A stretch of 64,000 nt of DNA from an uncultured Lachnospiraceae bacterium (GTDB lineage Bacteria > Bacillota > Clostridia > Lachnospirales > Lachnospiraceae): assembly GCA_900319245.1 (NCBI GenBank), contig ONNQ01000012.1:18550-82549 (forward strand). The letters are read 5' to 3'. This document shows, piece after piece, positions 55,027-63,945 of the stretch; the stretch's first letter is position 1; each line of letters opens with the position of its first letter. Below the pieces are notes generated by a model. It did not search any database and was not told the DNA's origin. It worked only from the letters and a program-made list of their open reading frames with translations. Position numbers and translations under genes: made by a program.

Positions 55027-55962
55027 ATGGGTGGAATTATAGCACTTGGAATTCTGATCGTCATCGTATTGGCTATCGCGGTGTCCTGCATTCAGATCGT
55101 GCCGCAGGCGCATGCATATGTCATTGAGCGCCTTGGCGCTTACAGCGCGACATGGGGCGTAGGCCTTCACTTCAAGATCCCTTTCATTGAGAGGATTGCA
55201 AGAAGAGTCAACCTCAAAGAGCAGGTCGTGGATTTCCCTCCCCAGCCTGTGATCACCAAGGATAACGTCACAATGCAGATCGATTCGATCGTGTTCTTCC
55301 AGATCACAGACGCCAAGCTCTTCACATACGGCGTTGAGAATCCGATCATGGCGATTGAGAACCTGACAGCGACAACGCTTAGAAATATCATCGGTGAGCT
55401 GGATCTGGACGAGACCCTTACTTCCCGTGAGATCATCAATGCGAAGATGCGCTCTTCACTGGACGTCGCGACCGACCCCTGGGGTATCAAGGTCACCCGT
55501 GTCGAGCTCAAGAACATTACGCCTCCCAGCGCGATCCGTGAGGCCATGGAGAAGCAGATGAAGGCGGAGCGTGAGAGACGTGAATCCATCCTGAAGGCGG
55601 AAGGTGAGAAGAAGTCAGCCATCCTGGTCGCAGAAGGACAGAAGGAATCCATGATCCTGCAGGCGGAAGCGGACAAGAGAGCTACTATCCTTGCTGCGGA
55701 AGCACAGAAAGAGAAGATGATCCAGGAAGCTGCAGGACGCAGTGAAGCAATCCGTCAGGTACAGCAGGCGAACGCCGATGGTATCCGCATGATCCGCGAG
55801 GCAGGCGCCGATGAGGCAGTCCTCAGGATTAAGAGTCTGGAGGCCTTCGCGCAGGCAGCAGACGGCAAAGCAACCAAGATCATCATCCCTTCTGAGATTC
55901 AGGGACTCGCAGGACTTGCGGCTTCCGTCAAGGAGCTCATGAAGGAAGATGCGGCGAAATAA
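55027..55962 (+). CDS. SPFH/Band 7 (stomatin/slipin, QmcA-like) protein
   Basis: Membrane protein of 311 residues with one N-terminal helix (~5-22), the SPFH domain (~25-185, with VPQAHAYVIERLG and NPIMAIENLTATTLRNIIGE) and a long charged coiled coil (~190-265, ILKAEGEKKSAILVAEGQ). It oligomerises at the membrane and is thought to organise lipid domains or protease access. It pairs with the preceding NfeD-like gene. AAAAGAGG precedes the ATG. Confidence 0.94.
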   Translation: MGGIIALGILIVIVLAIAVSCIQIVPQAHAYVIERLGAYSATWGVGLHFKIPFIERIARRVNLKEQVVDFPPQPVITKDNVTMQIDSIVFFQITDAKLFTYGVENPIMAIENLTATTLRNIIGELDLDETLTSREIINAKMRSSLDVATDPWGIKVTRVELKNITPPSAIREAMEKQMKAERERRESILKAEGEKKSAILVAEGQKESMILQAEADKRATILAAEAQKEKMIQEAAGRSEAIRQVQQANADGIRMIREAGADEAVLRIKSLEAFAQAADGKATKIIIPSEIQGLAGLAASVKELMKEDAAK

Positions 55963-56014
55963 TGAAATCGGATCTTAAATGATCCGGGACATCAGGAAAG
56001 GATACGGTCGACCA

Positions 56015-57004
56015 ATGGCAGTGAACCTTAAGGGAAAAGATTTTTTGAAACTGTTGGACTTCAGTGAGGAAGAGATCCTGTATTTCATCGATCTGGCGGC
56101 AGACCTCAAGGACAAGAAGAAGAAGGGGATTCCCCACAGACTCTGCGAGGGCAAGAACATTGCGCTGATCTTTGAAAAGACAAGTACCAGAACCCGCTGC
56201 TCCTTTGAGGTGGCAGGCCATGATCTGGGTATGGGAACCACTTACCTGGATCCGACCGGATCCCAGATCGGCAAGAAAGAAAGTATAGCAGATACGGCGC
56301 GCGTACTGGCCGGCATGTACGACGGTATTGAGTACCGCGGCTACGGCCAGGAAATCGTGGAAGAGCTGGCCAAGTATAGTAAGGTACCGGTTTGGAACGG
56401 TCTTACAAACGAGTTCCATCCCACCCAGATGCTGGCGGATATGCTCACGATCAGAGAGCATTTTGGCCGGATCAAGGGCATCAAGCTGAGCTTCTATGGC
56501 GATTGCCGCTACAACATGGCCAACAGCTGGATGGTAGCCGGCGCTAAGACAGGCATGCACATCACGCTGTGCGCCAACAAAAACTTCTTCCCGGATGAAG
56601 AACTGGTGAAGACCTGCAGAGAGATTGCAGAGACAACCGGCGGCAGCATCACCCTCACAGAGGATGCAAGAGAAGGCGCCAAGGGTGCCGACGTCCTCTA
56701 TACCGACGTATGGGTATCCATGGGCGAGCCTATGGAAGCCTGGGCTGAGAGAATTGAGCAGATGAAGCCTTATCAGGTGACACAGGAGCTGATGGATCTG
56801 GCTGGCGAGAATGCTGTCTTCATGCATTGCCTGCCCGCTTTCCACGATCAGGGAACTGTGATCGGTCGTCAGATCTACGAGCAGTTCGGCATGTCCGAAC
56901 TGGAAGTGACACATGAAGTGTTCGAGGGACCGCAGTCGGTGGTATTTGAAGAGGCGGAGAACCGCATGCACACGATCAAGGCGGTCATGGCGGCGACGCT
57001 CTAA
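56015..57004 (+). CDS. argF: Ornithine carbamoyltransferase
   Basis: Enzyme of 329 residues joining carbamoyl phosphate and ornithine to citrulline, in arginine synthesis or in reverse in arginine breakdown. The carbamoyl phosphate site [29 protein letters not shown] and the catalytic [10 protein letters not shown] are intact. The ATG at 56015 with AAAGGA upstream is favoured; the ATG at 55979 lacks a site. No other arginine genes are near, so the direction of use is unknown. The next gene starts 8 bases after its stop. Confidence 0.96.
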   Translation: MAVNLKGKDFLKLLDFSEEEILYFIDLAADLKDKKKKGIPHRLCEGKNIALIFEKTSTRTRCSFEVAGHDLGMGTTYLDPTGSQIGKKESIADTARVLAGMYDGIEYRGYGQEIVEELAKYSKVPVWNGLTNEFHPTQMLADMLTIREHFGRIKGIKLSFYGDCRYNMANSWMVAGAKTGMHITLCANKNFFPDEELVKTCREIAETTGGSITLTEDAREGAKGADVLYTDVWVSMGEPMEAWAERIEQMKPYQVTQELMDLAGENAVFMHCLPAFHDQGTVIGRQIYEQFGMSELEVTHEVFEGPQSVVFEEAENRMHTIKAVMAATL

Positions 57005-57012
57005 TACTTGGA

Positions 57013-58137
57013 ATGGTACATAACAGAATGGACAGGAAACAACAGGTTTTGCAAAAGCTGCGGGAGACCGACAGCTATCTGTCCGGGCAGGAGCTCAGCG
57101 AGGCGCTTGGCATCTCGCGAACGGCTGTCTGGAAGATCGTAGGAAAACTCAAACAGGAAGGATATCCGATCGAGGCGGTAACTAATAAGGGGTACCGCCT
57201 CCTTTCTGTGGAAGGAAGAGATCTCTTTAATCAGGAAGAACTGGATCGGGCCATGCATACGGTCTGGGTCGGAAAGCCCCTCATTTACAAAGAGGAGACT
57301 GGATCCACCAATACGGATCTGTTCAAGCTCTCAGAGGAAGGGGCGTCGCAGGGAACTATTGAGGTGACTTCCAAGCAGACGGCAGGCAAGGGCAGGCGCG
57401 GACGCACCTGGATCTCGCCGCCAGACGTCAACGTGTACATGAGCATACTGCTAAAACCCGCCATCAGGCCGGATACGGCGCCTATGCTGACTTTGGTCAT
57501 GGCAATGGCCGTGTACGAGGCCTGCGAGGAACTGTATGGGGATGCAAAAACGGGGGCGAATCAGGGCGTGGACCGGAAATCGGAACAGAACGCGGCCGGG
57601 GGGCCGGCGCAGGAAGAAGCCCGGGAACCAGATGATGCCCTCCGATTTGGCATCAAGTGGCCCAACGACATCGTGGTCAGTGCAGAGGGTGGACCTTACA
57701 GGAAGATCTGTGGTATTTTGACAGAGATGCGTCTGGAGGAGATGGAGATTCGGGACATCGTGATCGGAATCGGCCTGAATGTCAATCAGACGGAGTTTCC
57801 GGAGGAGATCCGTGAGACGGCGGGATCGCTGCGGCTTGCCCTCGGAGAAGTGGTAAACCGCGCGGAGCTGACGGCGGCCGTCTGGAAGCATTTCGAAGAG
57901 GATTATGCGATTTTCGTAAAGGAACAGTCTCTGGAGCCGCTCAGGGAGCGCTATGAAAAGGGATTGGTCAACCGCGGGCGCAAGGTGAGAGTCCTCGATC
58001 CGGTTGCCCCCTTTGAGGGGACGGCGATGGGAATCAATTCCCAGGGAGAGCTGGTTGTGCGCCTGGAGGACGGATCCGCCGATCGGACCGTCGGTACCGG
58101 AGAGGTGTCGGTCCGCGGCGTAATGGGATATGTGTAA
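57013..58137 (+). CDS. birA: Biotin-protein ligase/biotin operon repressor
   Basis: Bifunctional enzyme of 374 residues that biotinylates carboxylases and can repress biotin genes. It has an N-terminal winged helix (~1-65, ELSEALGISRTAVWKIVGKLKQ), the ligase domain (ETGSTNTDLF, AGKGRRGRTWISP, IKWPNDIVVS) and a C-terminal SH3-like domain (~325-374). An insert of ~35 Gly/Glu/Ala-rich residues lies between YEACEELYG and the KWPND motif. The start may be 57028. It is very close to argF. Confidence 0.94.
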   Translation: MVHNRMDRKQQVLQKLRETDSYLSGQELSEALGISRTAVWKIVGKLKQEGYPIEAVTNKGYRLLSVEGRDLFNQEELDRAMHTVWVGKPLIYKEETGSTNTDLFKLSEEGASQGTIEVTSKQTAGKGRRGRTWISPPDVNVYMSILLKPAIRPDTAPMLTLVMAMAVYEACEELYGDAKTGANQGVDRKSEQNAAGGPAQEEAREPDDALRFGIKWPNDIVVSAEGGPYRKICGILTEMRLEEMEIRDIVIGIGLNVNQTEFPEEIRETAGSLRLALGEVVNRAELTAAVWKHFEEDYAIFVKEQSLEPLRERYEKGLVNRGRKVRVLDPVAPFEGTAMGINSQGELVVRLEDGSADRTVGTGEVSVRGVMGYV

Positions 58138-58157
58138 ACAATAGATGGGAGACTTGC

Positions 58158-58595
58158 ATGAGCGATCAATATACACACAATGAAATTGGTGCTGCCAAGG
58201 ATGGAATGGATGAGATGGAAGAGATGCGCGCGGATAACTACCGCGTAGTGCTCTGCGGCGCCAATGCATACGAGAAAAAGTATTACTTTAACAACAAATT
58301 CGACAAGATTCCGGAGAACATCAAGGAAGAGCTCCACATTATCTGCGTGCTCTTTACAGAAGAAGTTGGCGGCGTTTTTACTATCGGATTTACGCCCTTT
58401 GGCGAGGTCGAGATGGATACGCAGATGGAAGAAGGGGATCTTCTCTATGACGAGATCGGCGCGGAACTTCTCAAGAAGGAGATCCGCAGAAAGAAAGCCG
58501 ATATGTTCGGGGCCCTCTCCATCTATTTCAAGGTGACCTTCCTGCATCAGGACGCAGCGGCGCTTCTGGAAGAGGAAGACGAAGAAGATGAGTGA
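58158..58595 (+). CDS. Small acidic protein, DUF6145-type
   Basis: Protein of 145 residues, acidic throughout, ending in a Glu/Asp run. The middle reads VVLCGANAYEKKYYFN, then HIICVLFTEEVGGVFTIGF and GDLLYDEIGAELL, which I associate with a conserved uncharacterised family of Lachnospiraceae (DUF6145). No membrane helix or active site is visible. It starts 20 bases after birA and overlaps the upstream part of the dus frame. Function is unknown. Confidence 0.8.
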   Translation: MSDQYTHNEIGAAKDGMDEMEEMRADNYRVVLCGANAYEKKYYFNNKFDKIPENIKEELHIICVLFTEEVGGVFTIGFTPFGEVEMDTQMEEGDLLYDEIGAELLKKEIRRKKADMFGALSIYFKVTFLHQDAAALLEEEDEEDE

Positions 58596-58617
58596 TCGCA
58601 GTGAAAGGGAGGTTCTT

Positions 58618-59607
58618 GTGACAGACAACAGATACACATCCCCACTGCAGATCGGGAGCGTGACGATTCCCAACCGTACGATTTTTGCCCCTATGGCCGG
58701 CGTCTCCGACCTGCCCTTTCGCCTTCTCTGCCATGAGATGGGCGCGGGACTCGTCTGCATGGAGATGATCAGCGCCAAGGCAATCACATTTAGGAGCCGG
58801 AGGACCGGCGAACTGTGGGAGACGGCGCCGGAGGAAAAGCCTGTGTCGCTGCAGATTTTTGGCCACGAGCCGGACGTCATGGCGGAGGCCTGCAGGATCC
58901 TGGAGGAGCAGACGTTTGACATATTGGACATCAATATGGGGTGCCCGGTACCCAAGATCGTGAACAACCAGGAGGGGTCGGCGCTCATGCGGGATCCGGC
59001 CCTGATCGAGAAGGTGGTGCGCGCCTGCAAGGAGAACACGAGCAGGCCGGTGACGGTGAAGATGCGTCGAGGTTTTGACGCAGATCACATCAATGTGGTG
59101 GAGTGCGCACTTGCGGCCCAGGAGGGCGGCGCGTCGGCAGTAGCTGTTCACGGAAGGACCAGAGAGCAGATGTACAGCGGGACCGCGGATTGGTCCACGA
59201 TCGCAGATGTCAAAAAAGCGCTGCAGATCCCAGTCATCGGAAACGGGGACGTGGTGGACGGCCCCAGCGCGAAAAGGATGATGGATGAGACCGGATGCGA
59301 CGCGGTCATGATCGCGAGAGCGGCGCAGGGCAATCCCTGGATCTTCCGGGAGGTGAACGCCTATCTGGAAAAAGGCGTGATTCTGGAGCGGCCGCCCAGG
59401 CGCGACATAGTAAGAATGATCCTGCGGCATGCGGATATGCTCTGCGAGTGCAAGGGCGAAAAGGTTGGTATGCGGGAGATGAGAGGTCATGTCCACAATT
59501 ATCTGTCCGGCTTTCCGGGGGCGTCCAGAGTCAGAAAGAGCGTCAATTCCGTTACGACGAAGGCGCAGCTGCAGGCACTTCTGGCCAAAGAGTACCCCTA
59601 CGCGTGA
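58618..59607 (+). CDS. dus: tRNA-dihydrouridine synthase
   Basis: FMN-dependent reductase of 329 residues that makes dihydrouridine in tRNA D-loops. TIM-barrel strands: TIFAPMAGVSDLPFR, the catalytic Cys in DINMGCPVPKIV, HGRTREQMYSG and NGDVVDG. The C-terminus is the helical RNA-binding domain. The start is probably the GTG at 58618 with GGGAGG five bases upstream; an ATG at 58588 inside the preceding gene is the alternative. DusB type is likely but not certain. Confidence 0.94.
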   Translation: MTDNRYTSPLQIGSVTIPNRTIFAPMAGVSDLPFRLLCHEMGAGLVCMEMISAKAITFRSRRTGELWETAPEEKPVSLQIFGHEPDVMAEACRILEEQTFDILDINMGCPVPKIVNNQEGSALMRDPALIEKVVRACKENTSRPVTVKMRRGFDADHINVVECALAAQEGGASAVAVHGRTREQMYSGTADWSTIADVKKALQIPVIGNGDVVDGPSAKRMMDETGCDAVMIARAAQGNPWIFREVNAYLEKGVILERPPRRDIVRMILRHADMLCECKGEKVGMREMRGHVHNYLSGFPGASRVRKSVNSVTTKAQLQALLAKEYPYA

Positions 59608-59622
59608 ATTGTACAAAAATAA

Positions 59623-59652
59623 TTGACAATATCACTTGTACTCTTGTATAAT
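59623..59652 (+). promoter_or_regulatory. Promoter of greA
   Basis: A consensus TTGACA (59623-59628) and TATAAT (59647-59652) are separated by 18 bp, giving a leader of about 60 bases. Confidence 0.85.
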
Positions 59653-59720
59653 TCAGTGTCAATGAAATGAACCATGGGTTGGTTTAAGTAGATATTGTAA
59701 TAGTTTGGGAGCAGCAGGAA

Positions 59721-60206
59721 ATGGAAGAGAAAAAGAATATTCTGACCAGAGAAGGCCTCAAGAGATATGAGGATGAACTTCACGAACTGAAGGTTGTAAG
59801 AAGAAAAGAAGTTGCACAGAAGATCAAGGAAGCTAGAGAGCAGGGCGATCTGTCTGAGAACGCTGAGTATGATGCAGCGAAGGATGAGCAGAGAGACATC
59901 GAGGCGAGAATCGAAGAGCTTGAGAAGATCCTCAAGAACGTCGAGGTCGTCGACGAGGAAGACGTCACTGCAGACAGGATCATGATCGGCAGCACGGTCA
60001 GAATCTATGATGTAGAGTTTGATGAGGAACTGTCTTACAAGATCGTTGGATCTACAGAGGCAAACAGCATCAAGGGGAAGATTTCTAACGAATCCCCTGT
60101 CGGCAAGGCTCTGATCGGCGCACATGTAGGTGAGACCGTGACCGTTCACACACCTGCCGGAGAGAGCGCTTACAAGGTCCTGGAGATCACAGCTCCCAAC
60201 CGATAA
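59721..60206 (+). CDS. greA: Transcription elongation factor GreA
   Basis: Factor of 161 residues that helps stalled RNA polymerase cleave its backtracked RNA. The N-terminal coiled coil (~10-75: REGLKRYEDELHELK, with DLSENAEYDAAKDEQ at the tip bearing the key acidic pair) and the C-terminal globular domain (SPVGKALIGAHVGETV) are standard. It has a near-perfect promoter and its own terminator, but lysS follows closely. Confidence 0.97.
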   Translation: MEEKKNILTREGLKRYEDELHELKVVRRKEVAQKIKEAREQGDLSENAEYDAAKDEQRDIEARIEELEKILKNVEVVDEEDVTADRIMIGSTVRIYDVEFDEELSYKIVGSTEANSIKGKISNESPVGKALIGAHVGETVTVHTPAGESAYKVLEITAPNR

Positions 60207-60215
60207 TGAAAGTCT

Positions 60216-60249
60216 TAACGGCGCCATACATAGAAGGCGCCGTTATTTT
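60216..60249 (+). terminator. Intrinsic terminator after greA
   Basis: TAACGGCGCC/GGCGCCGTTA, a 10-bp stem with a 10-base loop, is followed by TTTTA. Confidence 0.8.
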
Positions 60250-60311
60250 AAGTAAAGCCATGCAGGCGGATGCAGCGCCTGTAAAGGCATGTACCAACAT
60301 GGAGGAAGAAA

Positions 60312-62288
60312 GTGGCACAGAATAATCAGCAGAAGGGACAGGACGCTTCTCAGCTCGAGAAGGTCAGAAGAGAGAAACTTGCGGAACTGCAGGCGGCGGG
60401 AAGAGACCCTTTCCAGATCGTCAAGTATGATCAGACCCATCACAGCGAACAGATCAGGCGGGATTTTGACAGTCTCGAGAATGAGACCGTATCCATCGCC
60501 GGCCGCATGATGTTCAAGCGCGTCATGGGCAAAGCATCATTCTGCAACGTACAGGACAAGGAAGGCAGAATCCAGGTCTACGTCGCCAGAGACGACCTGG
60601 GCGAAGAGGCGTATAAGGATTTCAAGCGCATGGATATCGGCGATATCATCGGCGTAAAGGGCTTTGTCTTCAAGACCAAGACCGGCGAGATTTCCGTCCA
60701 TGCCAAAGAACTGACCCTTCTGTCCAAGTCTCTGACTCCCCTGCCGGAGAAGTTCCACGGCCTGCAGGACGTGGATATGCGCTACCGCCAGAGATATGTG
60801 GATCTGATCATGAACGAGGAGTCCAAGAACACCTTTATCAAGAGATCCAAGATCATCAGCGAGATCAGAAAGTTCCTCGATGGACGTGGATTCATGGAGG
60901 TCGAGACACCTATGCTGGTCGCCAATGCGGGCGGCGCGGCAGCTCGCCCCTTCGAGACCCATTTCAACGCGCTCAATGAGGACGTCAAGCTCCGTATTTC
61001 CCTGGAGCTCTACCTCAAGAGACTGATCATCGGCGGACTGGAGAGAGTCTACGAGATCGGCCGCGTATTCAGAAATGAAGGCGTCGATACCAGACACAAC
61101 CCTGAGTTTACACTCATGGAGCTCTATCAGGCATACACAGACTACTACGGCATGATGGAACTGACCGAGAGCATGTTCCGCTACCTGGCCGAGAAGGTCT
61201 GCGGTTCGACAACCATTGTCTACGGCGACAAGGAAATCGATCTGGGCAAGCCCTTCAGAAAGCTCACCATGATCGATGCCATCAAAGAGCAGACTGGCAT
61301 TGATTTTGACCAGGTTGCTACAACGGAAGAGGCTAAGAAGCTGGCAGACGAAAAGGGCATCGAGTACGAGGATCGCCATGTCAAGGGCGACATCGTAAAC
61401 CTGTTCTTTGACGAGTTCTGCGAGGACAAGATGATCCAGCCTACCTTCATCATGGATCACCCGATCGAGATCAGCCCTCTGACCAAGAAAAAGCCCGAGG
61501 ATCCGACCAAGGTAGAGAGATTCGAGCTCTATATCAACGGATGGGAGATGTGCAACGCTTACTCCGAGCTCAATGATCCTATCGATCAGAGGGAGAGATT
61601 TGCAGCGCAGGATGCATTGGCTGAGGCCGGCGATGACGAAGCACAGCACACCGATGAAGATTTCCTGCACGCCATGGAAATCGGTATGCCTCCTACGGGC
61701 GGTATCGGATACGGCATCGACCGTCTGACCATGCTGCTGACCAACAGCGCAGCGATCAGAGACGTTCTGCTGTTCCCGACCATGAAGTCCCTGGACGGAT
61801 CCGGCAAGCCCAAGGCAGCGGCAGCTGAGAAAGCTGGCGCTACAGATGCGGCAGTTGCAGAGGAAGCTCCCGCAGCGGAGGCAACAGGCTTCTTCACCCC
61901 CAACGAGAAGATCGACTTCTCCAAGGTGAAGATCGAGCCCATGTTTGAGGAGCAGGTGGATTTTGACACCTTCAGCAAGTCTGATTTCAGAGCTGTCAAG
62001 GTCAAGGCCTGTGAGGCAGTCAAGAAGTCCAAGAAGCTTCTGCAGTTTACTCTGGACGATGGAACCGGCACAGACCGCACAATCCTGTCCGGCATCCACG
62101 AGTACTATGAGCCTGAAGAGCTGGTCGGCAAGACCTGTATCGCGATCACAAATCTTCCGCCCCGCAAGATGATGGGCATCGATTCCTGCGGCATGCTGCT
62201 GAGCGCAGTGCATGAGGAAGAGGGCGAGGAGAAGCTCAACCTGCTGATGGTGGACAACCACATTCCGGCGGGTGCGAAGCTCTATTGA
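60312..62288 (+). CDS. lysS: Lysyl-tRNA synthetase (class II) with C-terminal tRNA-binding domain
   Basis: Protein of 658 residues that charges tRNA-Lys. Residues ~1-490 are a class II LysRS: an OB anticodon-binding domain (~60-150), motif 2 RVFRNEGVDTRHNPEFTLME and motif 3 GGIGYGIDRLTMLL. After an Ala/Glu/Pro linker (~500-535) comes an extra EMAP/MetG-type tRNA-binding OB fold (~545-658, DFRAVKVKACEAVKKSKKLL and GIDSCGMLLSA). GTG is the start, six bases after GGAGG. The extra domain is known on MetRS and some clostridial synthetases and probably raises tRNA affinity. Confidence 0.96.
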   Translation: MAQNNQQKGQDASQLEKVRREKLAELQAAGRDPFQIVKYDQTHHSEQIRRDFDSLENETVSIAGRMMFKRVMGKASFCNVQDKEGRIQVYVARDDLGEEAYKDFKRMDIGDIIGVKGFVFKTKTGEISVHAKELTLLSKSLTPLPEKFHGLQDVDMRYRQRYVDLIMNEESKNTFIKRSKIISEIRKFLDGRGFMEVETPMLVANAGGAAARPFETHFNALNEDVKLRISLELYLKRLIIGGLERVYEIGRVFRNEGVDTRHNPEFTLMELYQAYTDYYGMMELTESMFRYLAEKVCGSTTIVYGDKEIDLGKPFRKLTMIDAIKEQTGIDFDQVATTEEAKKLADEKGIEYEDRHVKGDIVNLFFDEFCEDKMIQPTFIMDHPIEISPLTKKKPEDPTKVERFELYINGWEMCNAYSELNDPIDQRERFAAQDALAEAGDDEAQHTDEDFLHAMEIGMPPTGGIGYGIDRLTMLLTNSAAIRDVLLFPTMKSLDGSGKPKAAAAEKAGATDAAVAEEAPAAEATGFFTPNEKIDFSKVKIEPMFEEQVDFDTFSKSDFRAVKVKACEAVKKSKKLLQFTLDDGTGTDRTILSGIHEYYEPEELVGKTCIAITNLPPRKMMGIDSCGMLLSAVHEEEGEEKLNLLMVDNHIPAGAKLY

Positions 62289-62296
62289 TCATGATG

Positions 62297-62334
62297 AAAA
62301 GAACCCTTCACCGGGATTGGTGGAGGGTTCTTTT
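62297..62334 (+). terminator. Intrinsic terminator after lysS
   Basis: AAAAGAACCCT/AGGGTTCTTTT plus an inner CACC/GGTG stem, ending in TTTT. Confidence 0.88.
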
Positions 62335-62376
62335 AGAATAACAGAGGCTTAATCTTTTAGAATAACAGAGGCTTAA
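62329..62376 (+). repeat. Perfect 24-bp tandem duplication covering a ribosome site
   Basis: TCTTTTAGAATAACAGAGGC then TTAA occurs at 62329-62352 and again at 62353-62376. The second copy provides the AGAGG site of the lipoprotein gene; the first starts in the terminator T-run. Confidence 0.9.
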
Positions 62377-62377
62377 G

Positions 62378-63877
62378 ATGAAGACAAAAGGAATTCTGAT
62401 CGCGGCATTGCTCCTTGCAGCCGTCATACTCTCTGCGTGTACAAAGGATTACAAAGAAGAAGATGTCATAAAGTACATCCGTGAAGAGATGGGACTTTCT
62501 TCATACTCTGTCATCAGCGGGCCCGAGGAAGTAGAAGGCGAGGACGGCTACACCGACAGAATCTGGACGGTGTCGACGAAGGACTTTGATCTTGGGGAGG
62601 AATTGGTCTTCCACGTCTGCGACGATCGATACTGGGGCCTTGAGTGGGTCACGAACCGCATGACAGATGATCTTCTATATCAGAAACAGAAAGTTCTTAT
62701 GGAAAGCTTTTCTGTACCGGATGGCTTTTCTCTGAAGGAGATTCCTGATTCAAGTGGGCGTCCCAGCTGGATCATGGTTGTGTGTGGATTCGACAGGCGC
62801 GCAGACTTTGAGAAGGGAGTGGAATTTGTCAGGAATTACCGGGACTATGCCGCCAAATATCCGACAATCAATGATACGGAATTCACACTGAGTTTTCAGG
62901 TTAATGATACCGGTGCGGCTCCTGATTGGAAACTCATTGGACAATCCTATTCATTTTACTTCAACGCTGAGACAAAGGATGAGGAAGTTCGAGAAAAGTT
63001 GCGGAATGTCTCTGACAACTATCTAATGGACTGCATCGAGTGCGGAAATCTTGACCGGATGGATGAGTACAACACTGCGGAGCGAAGCGCAGTGATTGAG
63101 GCGGATTCCTACAACACCGAGATTCGAAGGCTGGGTGAGGAGACGGCAGCATATCCGGGCTATGCCTATGACTACTATTATGGAATTCCATACGGTTCCC
63201 TTTACCGGATCCTTCTGGAGGAAGGATACGAGGTCAGAGGTGACTGGACGAATTATGAATTCACCGGTAAGGATGGAACTTCCCACACCTGTGCCTACCA
63301 GGCAGAAGGGGAAGTATCCATGCAGGTCGATGAGCTGAACGCTGTGACGGACCTCATGCTGGACGACGGGACAAAGATGCAGACAGTCGTGATCGATAAA
63401 GAACTCCTTGGTCTCCTCCACACGGATGCGGAGAAATTTGCTGCAGGGCTTGAAGCTCTGGATGGAGATTTCTACAGGAGCTTGGTTGTCGAGGAAAACT
63501 CGGTGCGGATTCGGGGCAAATCCCGTGAGTTCAGCCGTCTGGTGCGAATCTATGAAGCTCGTCTTGAGGAGCTGCGCAAAGAGCTGAAGTTTTACGATCC
63601 CAGTTACGGCCCCGTCTACAACAACCTGAGCAGGGTCTATCAGGGAATCACCCTGCGCATGGGGAGCGACGTTCCGCGGGAAAAGATGGAAAGCATCGCA
63701 GATGAGGCTGTTGGACTGACAGCTCTCTGCCAGGTTCTTAACTCTGGGGAGGAATACGAGTGGACACTGGAAGTTTCCTTCGCAAAAAGGAAAAACGAGG
63801 GAGACTGGGAAACAGTGCTGTCTTGTGAGATTCCTCGTGACACCATAGATTATGAAAAAGTGAAGAGTTTGTATTAA
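62378..63877 (+). CDS. Large lipoprotein of unknown function
   Basis: Protein of 499 residues with a lipoprotein signal: basic start, hydrophobic core and lipobox LSAC (Cys 21). The mature part is acidic and shows no family motif that I recognise; it seems to have an N-terminal domain (~25-110) and a longer alpha/beta part. Tyr-rich DYYYGIPYGSLYRILL near 270 is distinctive. The last domain is helical (RLEELRKELKFYD). It stands alone, after the lysS terminator, with a duplicated ribosome-site segment before it. It is probably on the outer face of the cytoplasmic membrane. Confidence 0.83.
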   Translation: MKTKGILIAALLLAAVILSACTKDYKEEDVIKYIREEMGLSSYSVISGPEEVEGEDGYTDRIWTVSTKDFDLGEELVFHVCDDRYWGLEWVTNRMTDDLLYQKQKVLMESFSVPDGFSLKEIPDSSGRPSWIMVVCGFDRRADFEKGVEFVRNYRDYAAKYPTINDTEFTLSFQVNDTGAAPDWKLIGQSYSFYFNAETKDEEVREKLRNVSDNYLMDCIECGNLDRMDEYNTAERSAVIEADSYNTEIRRLGEETAAYPGYAYDYYYGIPYGSLYRILLEEGYEVRGDWTNYEFTGKDGTSHTCAYQAEGEVSMQVDELNAVTDLMLDDGTKMQTVVIDKELLGLLHTDAEKFAAGLEALDGDFYRSLVVEENSVRIRGKSREFSRLVRIYEARLEELRKELKFYDPSYGPVYNNLSRVYQGITLRMGSDVPREKMESIADEAVGLTALCQVLNSGEEYEWTLEVSFAKRKNEGDWETVLSCEIPRDTIDYEKVKSLY

Positions 63878-63930
63878 CGAGTATTACCTAAATGCATTTA
63901 ACGTGAATTGAAATAATAAATTCTAGTTGA

Positions 63931-63945
63931 TGGTAAACGTTACCA
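63931..63945. promoter_or_regulatory. Palindromic LacI-type/cre-like operator
   Basis: TGGTAAACGTTACCA is a near-perfect palindrome (TGGTAA/TTACCA). GGTAAACGTTACCA matches the CcpA cre consensus TGWAARCGYTWNCW with one mismatch. It lies downstream of the lipoprotein gene, near the window edge, so it probably controls a gene beyond 64000. Confidence 0.5.

Noticed and set aside
60537-62261. A 574-codon - strand frame opposite lysS
   Set aside because: Antisense of a clear LysRS; no ribosome site or motif.
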